NCBI GenBank assembly: GCA_023421245.1
Contig: JAEZTV010000033.1
Coordinates: 156,856-220,855, forward strand
DNA from: Bacillota bacterium
Lineage (GTDB): Bacteria; Bacillota; Clostridia; Oscillospirales; Ruminococcaceae
Direction of reading: 5' to 3'
DNA length: 64,000 nucleotides
Position 1 is the stretch's first letter. Every line of letters starts with the position of its first letter. Under the pieces are notes generated by a model. The model did no database searches. It had not been told where the DNA came from and saw only the letters and a list, made by a program, of their open reading frames with translations. Both the position numbers and the translations under genes were made by a program. Below are positions 8,358-17,747 of the stretch, piece after piece.

Positions 8358-9154
8358 ATTCTATCAACCTCCTTCTTAATCCTTTTGCGATAGATATTTG
8401 CATCCTTAATATTCATAATAATCAGGACGGTAAGCACGATAACAAAGATGATTGCCGACAGGGCGTTAATCTCGGGGCTTACCTTTTTGCGCGTCATCGA
8501 GAAGATGGTAATGGGCAAGGTCTGTGACGCCGGGCCACTCGTAAAATAGCTGATGACAAAATCATCGATTGAATAGGTAAACGCCATGAGAAATCCGGTG
8601 ACAATGCCCGGCATAATCTGCGGCAGTATCACCTTAAAGAACGCCTGCTTACGGTCACAGCCCAAATCCTGCGCCGCCTCGTAAAGGTGGGTATCCATCT
8701 GACGAATCTTCGGCATTACATTGAGTATAACATATGGAACATTAAACGTAATATGAGCAATGATTAGTGTGGCATACCCAAGGCTGACACCTGCAAACAC
8801 AAACAGCAGCATCAGCGAAACGCCGGTAACGATCTCGGGGTTGATGACCGGCAGATAGGTGACGTTAATAACTGCGGCACGCAGCTTTCTGCCCAGCGAA
8901 TTAATTCCCACTGCGGCAAGCGTCCCAAGCACGGTTGCAATCACCGACGAAACAGCGGCCACAAGAAGCGTGTTAAGCAGTGAAGCAATAATCGTCTCAT
9001 TTTGAAACAGTCTGGCATACCATTCAAATGTAAAACCGGTCCACACGTTGCGGCTTTTGGATGAGTTAAACGAAAAGATGATGAGCACCGCGATGGGTGC
9101 ATATAAAAACAGATAAACAAGCCCCACATAAAAACGTGATATTGTTTTTGACAT
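8354..9154 (-). CDS. potC: Spermidine/putrescine ABC transporter permease
   Basis: This 266-residue inner-membrane permease has about six hydrophobic segments and the EAA loop YEAAQDLGCDRKQAFFKVIL, which docks on the ATPase PotA. It forms the channel with PotB. GGAGGTGGGG lies just before its ATG, and its stop overlaps potD. Length and order match classical PotC. Confidence 0.9.
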   Translation of the reverse strand: MSKTISRFYVGLVYLFLYAPIAVLIIFSFNSSKSRNVWTGFTFEWYARLFQNETIIASLLNTLLVAAVSSVIATVLGTLAAVGINSLGRKLRAAVINVTYLPVINPEIVTGVSLMLLFVFAGVSLGYATLIIAHITFNVPYVILNVMPKIRQMDTHLYEAAQDLGCDRKQAFFKVILPQIMPGIVTGFLMAFTYSIDDFVISYFTSGPASQTLPITIFSMTRKKVSPEINALSAIIFVIVLTVLIIMNIKDANIYRKRIKKEVDRI

Positions 9155-9203
9155 TGTGCCCCACCTCCATATATCGCCCGCAAGGCGTTTCTTCCCATCC
9201 GCT

Positions 9204-10022
9204 CTATAATATCATGCTTTCCATATCCTCTTCACTTGCATCAAACTGGTTCATAACCGCGATGCACAGAAGAATTATGACCATCAGCACCAGGGATATG
9301 GCGGAACCCAGGTGCGGGTTGTAGGCGTTACCAAGAAACTGCAGGTCAATCAGGTCGCCGATGAGCAGATTTCCCCCGCCGCCCAGCATACGTGAGATAA
9401 CAAACGTACTCACAGACGGAACAAACACCATAGTGATTCCCGTGGTGATGCCCGGAATGCTTAGCGGGATAACAACACGGTAAAACACGCCTGCCGTATT
9501 CGCGCCAAGGTCCTGTGCCGCCTGAATTACACCCTTGTCAATCTTGGTCATCACCGAATAGAGCGGCAGAATCATAAACGGCAGATAGTTGTACACCATA
9601 CCCAGCACCACGGCGCCCGGGGTATTGATAAGGTTAAATGGGCCAAGACCAAACAGCCCGAACAGCCGGTTAATAAGCCCGTTTGTTTCAAGAATGGTCA
9701 TCCACGCGTAGGTGCGCAGTAAAAAATTCATCCACATCGGAAGCATGATGAGCATAACCATCAGGTTTTGCCCGCGTGGTTCTGCCCGCGAGATGATAAA
9801 CGAGAGCGGATAACCCACCACCAGACAGATAATTGTTGCAATGGCCGCCAACCACAGCGAACGCATCAGCACCGGGGTATAATCCGCAACCCGTATAATG
9901 TTATCCACCGTAAATGAGCCGTGTGCATCGGTAAACGCAAACAACACTACCAAAAAAAGCGGTACTACAATAAACATAACCGCCCATAACAAGTATGGTA
10001 TAGCGGGAGAACGTGCTTTCAT
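9204..10022 (-). CDS. potB: Spermidine/putrescine ABC transporter permease
   Basis: This 272-residue permease has about six membrane segments and an EAA-type loop (QAAQDLGANTAGVFYRVVIP). It pairs with PotC. AAAGGAG precedes the ATG. An 82-bp gap with two hairpins separates it from potA, unlike the tight spacing later in the operon. Confidence 0.9.
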   Translation of the reverse strand: MKARSPAIPYLLWAVMFIVVPLFLVVLFAFTDAHGSFTVDNIIRVADYTPVLMRSLWLAAIATIICLVVGYPLSFIISRAEPRGQNLMVMLIMLPMWMNFLLRTYAWMTILETNGLINRLFGLFGLGPFNLINTPGAVVLGMVYNYLPFMILPLYSVMTKIDKGVIQAAQDLGANTAGVFYRVVIPLSIPGITTGITMVFVPSVSTFVISRMLGGGGNLLIGDLIDLQFLGNAYNPHLGSAISLVLMVIILLCIAVMNQFDASEEDMESMIL

Positions 10023-10046
10023 TCGTCCGCTCCTTTCTTTTCATAG

Positions 10047-10121
10047 TGTGCGGCGCACAAGGCGCACCGCACCTTTGAAAAAATGTGACACGAAAAGAGC
10101 GCCTCTATTGTGATAGGGGCG
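10047..10121 (-). terminator. Hairpins between potA and potB, one across the potA stop codon
   Basis: A 9-bp stem (10100-10108 with 10113-10121) contains the potA stop codon and is followed on the minus strand by TCTTTT. A second GC-rich hairpin (about 10047-10071) follows. These resemble a partial intrinsic terminator or an RNA-stabilising structure that would lower potBCD relative to potA. Confidence 0.5.
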
Positions 10122-11163
10122 TCTCCATTTTTCTCATGATATGGATGTCCTCCGGGGTAACATTCATGCCGATGATGCTGCCGGGTTCCTCAAACGCAGT
10201 GGAATGAATCATCCACCTATAGCCGCAGCCGTTTACCATCATCTCATAATGAACGCCTTTGAAGATAACCGATTCCACCACACCCGAAAGCTGACCCGCA
10301 ATCTGCGGCACAACCTTGATATCCTCGGGGCGGATTACGACATCCACCAGTTCGTTGCGTTCAAAGCCCATGTCAACGCAGGTAAAGGATGAACCCGCAA
10401 ACTCCACGAGAAAATCCTTAACCATTATACCGTCGAGGATGTTGCTCTCCCCAATAAAGTCGGCTACAAACGCATTGATCGGCTCGTTGTAGATATCCTG
10501 CGGGGTACCAATCTGCTGAATCTCGCCGTTGTTCATAACAACAACGGTATCAGACATCGTAAGTGCTTCCTCCTGGTCGTGCGTGACGTAGATAAAGGTA
10601 ATTTCAAGGCTTTTTTGGATGCGCATCAGCTCATTTTGCATCTCTTTGCGCAGTTTCAGATCAAGTGCGCCGAGCGGCTCGTCCAACAGCAAAACCTTAG
10701 GATGATTGACAAGGGCACGCGCTATCGCGACGCGCTGCTGCTGCCCACCCGAAAGATTTTTTACGTTGCGCTGCTCAAAGCCCTTTAAGCCGACCAGCAC
10801 AAGCATCTCACGCACACGGGTTGTAATTTCCTTTTGGGGCAGCTTCTGCACCCGAAGGCCAAACGCAACATTTTCAAATACATTCAGATGCGGAAAAAGT
10901 GCATAACGCTGAAACACGGTGTTCACATTGCGTTTGTACGGCGGCAGTCCGTTGATACGCTTAGAACCGAAAAACAGATCCCCCTCGTTTTGTTCCACAA
11001 AACCGCCGATAATACGCAATGTTGTTGTCTTGCCGCAGCCCGAAGGCCCCAGCAGCGTGACAAACTCCTTGTCGTGGATATCGAGATTGATGCCTTTGAG
11101 CACCCGTTCCCCGTCAAATTCAACCACAATGTCCTTTAGTCTGACGATAACATTACTATCCAT
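10105..11163 (-). CDS. potA: Spermidine/putrescine ABC transporter ATP-binding protein
   Basis: The 352-residue ATPase has Walker [10 protein letters not shown] at 39-47, signature [15 protein letters not shown], Walker [12 protein letters not shown] and a C-terminal TOBE-like regulatory region. It energises PotBC-mediated polyamine import. The ATG at 11163 is chosen because the longer frame has no ribosome binding site, while GGGGGA lies upstream of 11163. First gene of the potABCD operon. Confidence 0.9.
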   Translation of the reverse strand: MDSNVIVRLKDIVVEFDGERVLKGINLDIHDKEFVTLLGPSGCGKTTTLRIIGGFVEQNEGDLFFGSKRINGLPPYKRNVNTVFQRYALFPHLNVFENVAFGLRVQKLPQKEITTRVREMLVLVGLKGFEQRNVKNLSGGQQQRVAIARALVNHPKVLLLDEPLGALDLKLRKEMQNELMRIQKSLEITFIYVTHDQEEALTMSDTVVVMNNGEIQQIGTPQDIYNEPINAFVADFIGESNILDGIMVKDFLVEFAGSSFTCVDMGFERNELVDVVIRPEDIKVVPQIAGQLSGVVESVIFKGVHYEMMVNGCGYRWMIHSTAFEEPGSIIGMNVTPEDIHIMRKMETPLSQ

Positions 11164-11714
11164 ACATCTGCATCCCCCTTTGCGGATTTTAGGTATAAAA
11201 ACGCATATCGTTTTTTGTACCCACAGCACCTTTTGAAACCGCTACCCCGCAAAAGGTCTTTACCAAAAACTGTTTTGGCTATTAGCGGAACATACGACAC
11301 TGTTTATTGAGAGGCGGCTTGGATTTGCCGCATATCGTTACATAATATTTATAGGTCGGCCGACAAGAGCGACAATTAAAAATATAATGCTATTCTGCAT
11401 AAATGTCAATGATTTCACCTGTTTTGTTATAATTATTATATAAATACCGGTCTAAAACCGCAATCACACCAATTAAGAACACGTAATGCTCTGTGAATCT
11501 CGGAGTTTCTCTTAAATTCTCCAGAATCCTCACACGGTATTTCTTTTGTGTATCTGCGTTTGGAAAAGACTGATTACGTGCAGAATGAGCGAAATAGAGG
11601 GGTGATTTCTTTCCACTGCATCTATTGTTTTTCATAGCGGTTTATCAACACAAAATGGACTAGAAACTGTTGACTAAGACTGCAAGATGTGTTATTATGT
11701 AATGCGTCACAGTT
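11164..11714. other. Intergenic region upstream of potA
   Basis: The region must hold the potA promoter (minus strand), but no near-consensus match is clear. A frame of 81 codons on the minus strand (11390-11635) lacks a ribosome binding site and known motifs and is not called. No structured RNA is recognised. Confidence 0.3.
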
Positions 11715-11801
11715 GGAGAGGTGTCCGAGTGGTTTATGGAGCTGGTCTTGAAAACCAGTGATTCGAAAGAACCAAGGGTTCGAATCCCTTCCTCTCCGCC
11801 A
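11715..11801 (+). tRNA. tRNA-Ser (anticodon TGA)
   Basis: The 87-nt cloverleaf starts GGAGAGG and ends CCTCTCCG-CCA, with a long variable arm as expected for serine. The anticodon TGA sits in CTGGTCT-TGA-AAACCAG and the T-loop is GGTTCGAATCC. The CCA end is encoded. Confidence 0.95.
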
Positions 11802-11876
11802 ACGCCGAAAAAGGCTTGCGGCGGGGCAAATGAAGGCAACCGCCAAGGGCTGATATATATATTATTGTCACCAGAT

Positions 11877-11966
11877 GGAGAAGTACTCAAGTGGTGAAGA
11901 GGCTCCCCTGCTAAGGGAGTAGGTCGGGAAACTGGCGCGAGGGTTCAAATCCCTCCTTCTCCGCCA
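11877..11966 (+). tRNA. tRNA-Ser (anticodon GCT)
   Basis: The 90-nt cloverleaf starts GGAGAAG and ends CTTCTCCG-CCA, with a class II variable arm. The anticodon GCT lies in CTCCCCT-GCT-AAGGGAG. It is 75 bp after the first tRNA-Ser and is probably co-transcribed with it. Confidence 0.95.
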
Positions 11967-11979
11967 AATATTTACAAAG

Positions 11980-12005
11980 AAAAACCCGCATGATTGCGGG
12001 TTTTT
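11980..12005 (+). terminator. Terminator of the tRNA-Ser pair
   Basis: A perfect 11-bp stem (AAAAACCCGCA and complement, 4-nt loop) is followed by CTTTTT on the + strand. Confidence 0.9.
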
Positions 12006-12095
12006 CTTTTTGCTATACGGGTCCGCAGGTTTTTTGCGTTAAATATGTTTTCATGCCTCGCGTTCCAATAGCTCGTCGCCGTTTCCGTATATGTA

Positions 12096-12329
12096 TCATC
12101 GCCGATAAAGCTTTTTACCGGATAGAATCATCATGTGTTCCTTTTTAGGTTCAATCTCAGGTTTGACAATCTTCCCCTCCCAGTCCGCTGGCGCGATATC
12201 TTCAATTGAAATGGTGATTGCTTCCTGCGGACAGCCCCAAACCTGCAAGAAAATCTCATTGATTTTTTCGACAACTGCTTCTTTAGTCACGTGATCCTTG
12301 GGAAATGACTTGATTGCAATGTAAGGCAT
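12096..12329 (-). CDS. 4-oxalocrotonate tautomerase family protein
   Basis: This 77-residue protein starts MPYIAIKSFP, placing a proline at position 2; the N-terminal proline is the catalytic base of the 4-OT/PptA family after methionine removal. The length is typical for a single beta-alpha-beta unit that assembles into oligomers. The substrate is unknown. An AAGGAGA site precedes the ATG. Confidence 0.75.
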   Translation of the reverse strand: MPYIAIKSFPKDHVTKEAVVEKINEIFLQVWGCPQEAITISIEDIAPADWEGKIVKPEIEPKKEHMMILSGKKLYRR

Positions 12330-12485
12330 AGCAAAATCTCCTTTTAATAAATAGTTATCAGGCTTTTTATTTTTTGTTATCGTATCATTCTAACATAAAA
12401 ACGAAAAAGGATTCACAATTGTTATACAAGTACTGGCAGAACGGTCAACAGGTTAATACATAACAGCAGCTTCGCCAGGCAGTCC

Positions 12486-15400
12486 TTACCAATTCCAATC
12501 CTTGAGCAGTGTTTTCACTTTATTTGTGAGGTTCCCTTCACCCTTCTGCTTGACAGCCTCGTTTGCAGCGGCAACCGCGATTAGCACAATGCCGGCAGCG
12601 AGCAGGTATATCCACCATGCAAGGCTCATCCAAAAGGTTTTGGTCATGTTAATGACAAGCCCGAGGATTGTAATGGCGGAAAACAAAAGCCATCGTTGCT
12701 TTTTGCGGATAAACGAAACAATAAGCAGACTGAGCATCAATACCCCGACAATCAGCGCGTCGATTGGGCTTTGTGAACGTATGCCGTCTGCCACAAGCAG
12801 GATGGTAGATACCACCGAAAGGGTGAACAACACTGTTTCATACGTTTTTTTGCGTTCTCCCCAAAAAACAAAAGTCGCGGCAAACAAGCAAACAGGTACC
12901 GCAGCATTAATCTCCAGAGAAATAATCTGCGGTATTGAAACCATCTGCTGACTCCAGCAGTAAATGATAAGTGAGGCCGCTCCCGGCAGGTACCACTTCA
13001 ATTGGCGCACACGGTATGCATACACAATAAACCCTGCCGATAACACAAACAGGAGGATACTGTCAATAGGGAAGCCGGTTCGCAACGAATCGATCAGGAG
13101 CAGCGGCATCGAAATCCAGGTATACGCATAGAGCAGCCTGAGAACAATTTCCCTCTTCTGTTTAAGCAATATGTATAAGCCGGCAATAAACAGCACGGGC
13201 GCGAACATAATATATTCCAATATTAGGATGGGCGGTATGGCAATGATGGGCTGCGCCCACCATACAAACATAAGTGTTGCCGCGGCCGGGTAATACCACC
13301 GTCTATGCGGCGTAAAAAATGACAGCCCGATAAGCAGCACAGCTAGCAACCCAAGCACAGTTACATCAAACGCACGCCGGTAGATCAAAGCCTCAGCCGA
13401 AAGAACCAGAAGCGCCGCCGTGCATACTATATAGAAAATCCATCTCATTGCCCCTGAAAACTTGCTCCACACAAATCGAAGGACAAACACATAAATGACC
13501 GGAATAAGCAAAAGGTACTCGGTGGCAATTTCAGTCGGGAGCACCGCAAATGGTTGAACGCACAAAGCGGCGGTTATAAACCCTCCCATTAACGTAAGCA
13601 GAATACGGTCCGCGTATTGAAACGAAATGCGGCGATAGAGTGATAGCGTAAATGTTGCAAAAAGCAGCAACACATAAAAGCGCCAATTGTTATCAGCGGG
13701 CGGAAGCAGTGCGAAAAGCGAAAAAAAGGTCATGCAGGCAAAGCAATCAAGCTGGCGTCGTCTTCCTCCCCCCTGTAAAACGACCTCAAAAACCCTTCTG
13801 TGGAGTATGAGGCTGAGGATGATGCATGGCACAATCAAACAAAGCACAGCAAACTGGCTCCGGTATAAAACCTGCGGCGACATCAAGCTGAATACCTTAC
13901 CGTATACGACCGGCAAAAGCAAGAGCATCTGCGGCAGGCACGCGGCCGTATTCCGGTGAATAAAGAAGCCGTAATAACAGATTGTGCACAGCGTGATGCA
14001 TAGCACGACAAGATAAGGAATGTGATCAAAAATATAATGGGAGCCAACCGCAAGCAGCGATGTAATTGATGCACCGCCAAGTGCAAGCGGCATCATACCG
14101 CTTACCCACCATGGCTTCTTCCAGTTTGGCAGCTTATCAGAAATATGACTGAATATGAGAGCGCCAGCCGATAGCAGGGCAGGCGCATACAGCGCATATA
14201 CCCAACTGTGCGCAGTAAGAATGCCGCCGCCCACTCCCATACTTTGCGCCGAAAACCATGAAGACAGCAGCACAACACTGCCGCCGATATAATACGACGC
14301 CTTCTGCAAGCCGGAGGTTAACCCCTCCGGCACACCCCGCTGCATGACACCGCAGTAGGCGAGCAGATATACACCAAGCCCCCATGTAAAAGCAAAGTAG
14401 TAAACAAATCCCCAGCAGCCCAATAGGGTGCCAAGCAGGCTTTGTGCGGCAATATGGACAAAAAGCGGCAAGCTTAACCGCTGAAACACCGTAAAGCGCC
14501 GTCCCAGAACAAATGCTGCGATTCCCGCCAAGGTAAGAACGATATAGTGCAGCAAAAGCAGCATGTTAAGGTCCGCTGTGCCGCCATAAAATCCCCTGAT
14601 GCGCCATAGCAGAACACATAGCACTGTGGTAACAAACGGCAACAGATAGGCCGCTGCCTTTGTTGCAATTGTTTCGTGCCGGTCTAGTATCAGCAAAACC
14701 AGTATCACACATAGGATGAGCGCACACCCGATTGCCTCCAATCCTGTAGCGAGGGAATAGCGCGCCGCATAGAAAGACAGGGCGGTTTGCGGCATGAATA
14801 ATGTTGTAAACAGAGCAGCCAGCGGGAATATAGCATCGCCGGCCATCGTCTGCAGCATTTTGCCCTTATAAAGGCGCGGCAGACGATAAAGCAAAAACGC
14901 CGCCAGCATCAGCACACAAAACAACAGATCCTTCGGCATGCTATCCGGTAAAATAAATACTACCTCTGCCAGCAGGGCAACCGCTATGACAGCGTGAATG
15001 CAGTAAAGCGGCTTGCTGTTCTCCTTTAGGGATATCAGTACAAGGCATAGGTACACAAGTGCCGTCGCCAGTACGCCCATAGGGCTGAGTGTGCGTGAAA
15101 ACAGCAAAGAAATGCCGTTTGTCATAAACACCAGCAATGAAACAATACCGCAGCCTATGCGCAGAGCCTTTTGGACCCGCTCATGAAACAGGCTGAGCAC
15201 ACTCATGGCGGTCACGGCAAAAACGACGAAAGAAGAAAGTAATACAGAACGATCAATCTGCCCGGGCGCTGCAAATTTTAAGCATCCTAACAGCAGCAGG
15301 GAAAAGAATGCAGGATAGTACCCTTTTTCATTTTCCTGCGACAGAGTCTCTTTAAAAAAGCATCCCGCGCACAGCAGCGCGGCAATGGTGGATACCATAC

Positions 15401-16529
15401 TGAAATCACACAGGAAAATCGAGTAGAACCCCGCGATAAACAGATTGATCAGGCTATAGGCACGCAGGCGGTAAACCAGTATGGCAAGTGAAGAATTTTT
15501 CGCCCTTTCCCATATTAAAATCCTGTCCTTCATAAAAACCACGGCAGCCGCAAACAGGGTAAAGCAAAGCATGACAACCTCGTTTGTCGGCGCAAAAAAC
15601 GCGCACAGGAATATAACGCTCAGGCTTAGTGACCCTAGCGTCATATCCGCAAACATTTTGGATTGATAGTTCGCCGTTCCGACGGCTCCCGCGATGCAAA
15701 AGCCTGCAGCGGCGGCAAATGCAAGGAAAAACCGCCCATCGCCTTGAAACGACAGCCAACTGCCAAGCAGCTCAAAAAAGCCAAGACCGATAAACGTAAT
15801 GGGAACGAAGATGCTGCCTAAGGAGTAAAACGCCATTGCGGTGTTTTTAAGCTTAAGGCGTTTATCGGCTAAAACAGAAACCCCAAAAAACAACACAGAA
15901 AACGAGCTGGCGGTTATAATCTTTGTGATATCTGAAAGAAAACGCCACGTGGTGGTGGTAAAGATCAGCCCTGCCAAAACAACCAATGTCACACCCAGAA
16001 TCAGAATAAGGTTGACGGGATTAATTTTCTTCTTAAGGCGCGATTGGTTTAGGCCCTCGGTGGCACTCCACGCTTCGCGCGAGTAGACCGGCTGAGGGTG
16101 TGCCGGCAAGGGCTGCTGTGCGGCGGATTGCTGCCACGGCAAGGCCGTCTCCTGGGGTGCATCAGGGGCGGAGGAAGCGAGCGGTTGCCGGTTCGGGTAC
16201 TGCATGGTAGGCGGTACAACTGTTTGTCCTGCCGGAGTCGGTACGGTATATTGTTTGGCAGCAACCGGCGGAATCGGTATGTAGGGCGCTTGTACATTTT
16301 GAGAATGCGCAAATCCCTGCGCGGTTGGGGGCAAATTTTCGTCAAAGCCAGGGTCGGTCATGCGCCGGTATGCTTGTTCACCGATTTTACCTTCTCGATA
16401 AAGCTCGTACAGCAACAGATCAATCTGTGCTTTTTTTGCTGTCAGCTGCTTGTGCTTTTTAGAGAGCTTATAATTTTGAACCAAAAAAACAACCAACAGC
16501 GCGAGCAACCCCAAAGCCAATAGCCACAT
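12486..16529 (-). CDS. Giant polytopic membrane protein (1347 residues), function unknown
   Basis: An N-terminal membrane segment (residues 1-19) is followed by a charged helix (about 25-65), a Pro/Gln-rich linker (about 70-160), then hydrophobic segments almost without interruption from about 172 to the C-terminus, probably well over 30. It resembles large DUF2157-like or SCO7613-like multi-spanning proteins seen in Gram-positives, but I cannot assign a family firmly. No catalytic motif is visible. GGAG precedes the ATG. It appears to be a single-gene unit. Confidence 0.7.
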   Translation of the reverse strand: MWLLALGLLALLVVFLVQNYKLSKKHKQLTAKKAQIDLLLYELYREGKIGEQAYRRMTDPGFDENLPPTAQGFAHSQNVQAPYIPIPPVAAKQYTVPTPAGQTVVPPTMQYPNRQPLASSAPDAPQETALPWQQSAAQQPLPAHPQPVYSREAWSATEGLNQSRLKKKINPVNLILILGVTLVVLAGLIFTTTTWRFLSDITKIITASSFSVLFFGVSVLADKRLKLKNTAMAFYSLGSIFVPITFIGLGFFELLGSWLSFQGDGRFFLAFAAAAGFCIAGAVGTANYQSKMFADMTLGSLSLSVIFLCAFFAPTNEVVMLCFTLFAAAVVFMKDRILIWERAKNSSLAILVYRLRAYSLINLFIAGFYSIFLCDFSMVSTIAALLCAGCFFKETLSQENEKGYYPAFFSLLLLGCLKFAAPGQIDRSVLLSSFVVFAVTAMSVLSLFHERVQKALRIGCGIVSLLVFMTNGISLLFSRTLSPMGVLATALVYLCLVLISLKENSKPLYCIHAVIAVALLAEVVFILPDSMPKDLLFCVLMLAAFLLYRLPRLYKGKMLQTMAGDAIFPLAALFTTLFMPQTALSFYAARYSLATGLEAIGCALILCVILVLLILDRHETIATKAAAYLLPFVTTVLCVLLWRIRGFYGGTADLNMLLLLHYIVLTLAGIAAFVLGRRFTVFQRLSLPLFVHIAAQSLLGTLLGCWGFVYYFAFTWGLGVYLLAYCGVMQRGVPEGLTSGLQKASYYIGGSVVLLSSWFSAQSMGVGGGILTAHSWVYALYAPALLSAGALIFSHISDKLPNWKKPWWVSGMMPLALGGASITSLLAVGSHYIFDHIPYLVVLCITLCTICYYGFFIHRNTAACLPQMLLLLPVVYGKVFSLMSPQVLYRSQFAVLCLIVPCIILSLILHRRVFEVVLQGGGRRRQLDCFACMTFFSLFALLPPADNNWRFYVLLLFATFTLSLYRRISFQYADRILLTLMGGFITAALCVQPFAVLPTEIATEYLLLIPVIYVFVLRFVWSKFSGAMRWIFYIVCTAALLVLSAEALIYRRAFDVTVLGLLAVLLIGLSFFTPHRRWYYPAAATLMFVWWAQPIIAIPPILILEYIMFAPVLFIAGLYILLKQKREIVLRLLYAYTWISMPLLLIDSLRTGFPIDSILLFVLSAGFIVYAYRVRQLKWYLPGAASLIIYCWSQQMVSIPQIISLEINAAVPVCLFAATFVFWGERKKTYETVLFTLSVVSTILLVADGIRSQSPIDALIVGVLMLSLLIVSFIRKKQRWLLFSAITILGLVINMTKTFWMSLAWWIYLLAAGIVLIAVAAANEAVKQKGEGNLTNKVKTLLKDWNW

Positions 16530-16804
16530 AACAAATCAACTCCAGCTAATATTTGCAGACAGGAACACAATATGAGAAATACAGGTTTTGGTTTCATATA
16601 ATTTCATAATTATACCACATTGTATCAGGAAAACAAAGGTTTCCAATATCCCGCAGTTAAAAAGCGGACCCGTTTTGCTTTACTTAACTTAAAATATTGA
16701 GACTAAGAATAATAGCTGTGAGCAGTACAGATTTGGCCCTTTTGGGGAGTTTGTTTCGGATAATGTTATGCTGAGCATCGGGCAGTCACCTTATACCCCC
16801 TAGA

Positions 16805-16832
16805 ACAAAACTGTGACAAGCCGCATAGAATA
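16805..16832 (+). promoter_or_regulatory. Sigma-K-like promoter of the Cys-rich small gene
   Basis: AC at 16805-16806 and CATAGAATA at 16824-16832 are 17 bp apart, matching the sporulation sigma-K pattern AC-N17-CATANNNTA. It lies 45 bp before the start codon of the 41-residue protein. The match is short, so this is suggestive only. Confidence 0.35.
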
Positions 16833-16877
16833 TATCGCGAGGTTTCCCCGCCTTTCGTACAAAAAGGAGGACTATCA

Positions 16878-17003
16878 ATGAGTAATTCTCGCAACCGGTG
16901 TTGGCGATGCCCGTTTTGCTGCGCCTGTAACAACTGGGTTTCCAATCCCTGCTTTTGTTGGCGCTGCTGCTGCCGAAATATCTTCTCACGGTTTTCCCGG
17001 TAG
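16878..17003 (+). CDS. Cysteine-rich 41-residue protein, unknown function
   Basis: The ATG follows a strong AAAGGAGG site with 7-bp spacing, and a terminator lies 8 bp after the stop. Ten of 41 residues are cysteine (8, 11, 14, 15, 17, 25, 27, 30, 31, 32), with three tryptophans (W9, W20, W28) and seven arginines. The two halves have similar spacing (W-R-C near 9-11 and 28-30). There is no signal peptide. A metal-binding or disulfide-linked structural role, for example in the spore coat, would fit; no known family is recognised. Confidence 0.75.
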   Translation: MSNSRNRCWRCPFCCACNNWVSNPCFCWRCCCRNIFSRFSR

Positions 17004-17010
17004 CTTATCC

Positions 17011-17041
17011 AAGGCCTGCCCGCAAAGGGCGGGCCTTTTTT
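17011..17041 (+). terminator. Terminator of the Cys-rich small gene
   Basis: An 11-bp stem (AAGGCCTGCCC with GGGCGGGCCTT, one T-G pair, 5-nt loop) ends in a T-run. Confidence 0.9.
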
Positions 17042-17328
17042 CATGTGCACATCTCTCTTCCCACCGTTTAAAAATCCGGTTATCTTTAAGACTGCTGCGG
17101 TCATACAAAAGAGGGTTAATTTGCACTGCACATGATTTTTTATCCCTTTTAAGGTGTATCCATATCGGTTCCGTGTGTAATATGCAACATGGATTCCGGT
17201 TCGTGGTTAAATAATAATTCGCGTGATGTGTTTTGGATTGCAGTGAAATAATTACTGAACGGGAACCTGAAGTGATTCAGGTTCCCGCTATGATCATTTA
17301 TTTCAATTTCAGGTGTACGCTGCTGTTT
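17042..17328. other. Intergenic region with one hairpin
   Basis: An 11-bp perfect stem GGGAACCTGAA (17261-17271 with 17276-17286) lies downstream of the VOC gene on the minus strand and may be its terminator, though the T-run is poor. Nothing else is recognised. Confidence 0.45.
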
Positions 17329-17706
17329 TCATGTACATAAAAACCATGTGTAACCATACTTGTCAAGTACCGCCGCACCGCCCCCGCTATCATCGGGCGG
17401 CGGGTGGGGTTTAAAACCTTGAAGAAGCGTACCGCCTGTCGAAAGCTTAGGAGCTATTTCTTCAATTTTTTCACGCGATGGAAAGAGAACAAGGATAGAC
17501 ATACCCGAAACAAGAACAGGCTCATCCGTGTCGGCGCCACTGACACTGCCACCCGAGTCCGTCAATGTAACCGTTGCGTGCATAATCGGGTTATTTGGAT
17601 CTTCATTCAACCGTGATAAAAAGGTGATTTTTCCGCCGAAGGCGTTCGCATAAAAATTGAAAGCTTCTTCGCAGTTGCCGTTGAACTGTAAATAGGGCAT
17701 AATCAT
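17329..17706 (-). CDS. VOC family protein (PhnB/glyoxalase-like)
   Basis: The 125-residue protein starts MIMPYLQFNGNCEEAFNFY, the common opening of PhnB-like VOC proteins, and ends with GYTWFLCT near the usual metal-site region. The fold is shared by glyoxalases, dioxygenases and resistance proteins; the ligand is unknown. AAAGGA precedes the ATG. Confidence 0.8.
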   Translation of the reverse strand: MIMPYLQFNGNCEEAFNFYANAFGGKITFLSRLNEDPNNPIMHATVTLTDSGGSVSGADTDEPVLVSGMSILVLFPSREKIEEIAPKLSTGGTLLQGFKPHPPPDDSGGGAAVLDKYGYTWFLCT

Positions 17707-17747
17707 ATGGTTTAAGTCCTTTCAAGCTTTATTTCTTTTATAATATT

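Noticed and set aside
11390..11635. 81-codon minus-strand frame upstream of potA
   Set aside because: No ribosome binding site, no recognisable motif, and low-complexity ending; more likely non-coding upstream DNA.
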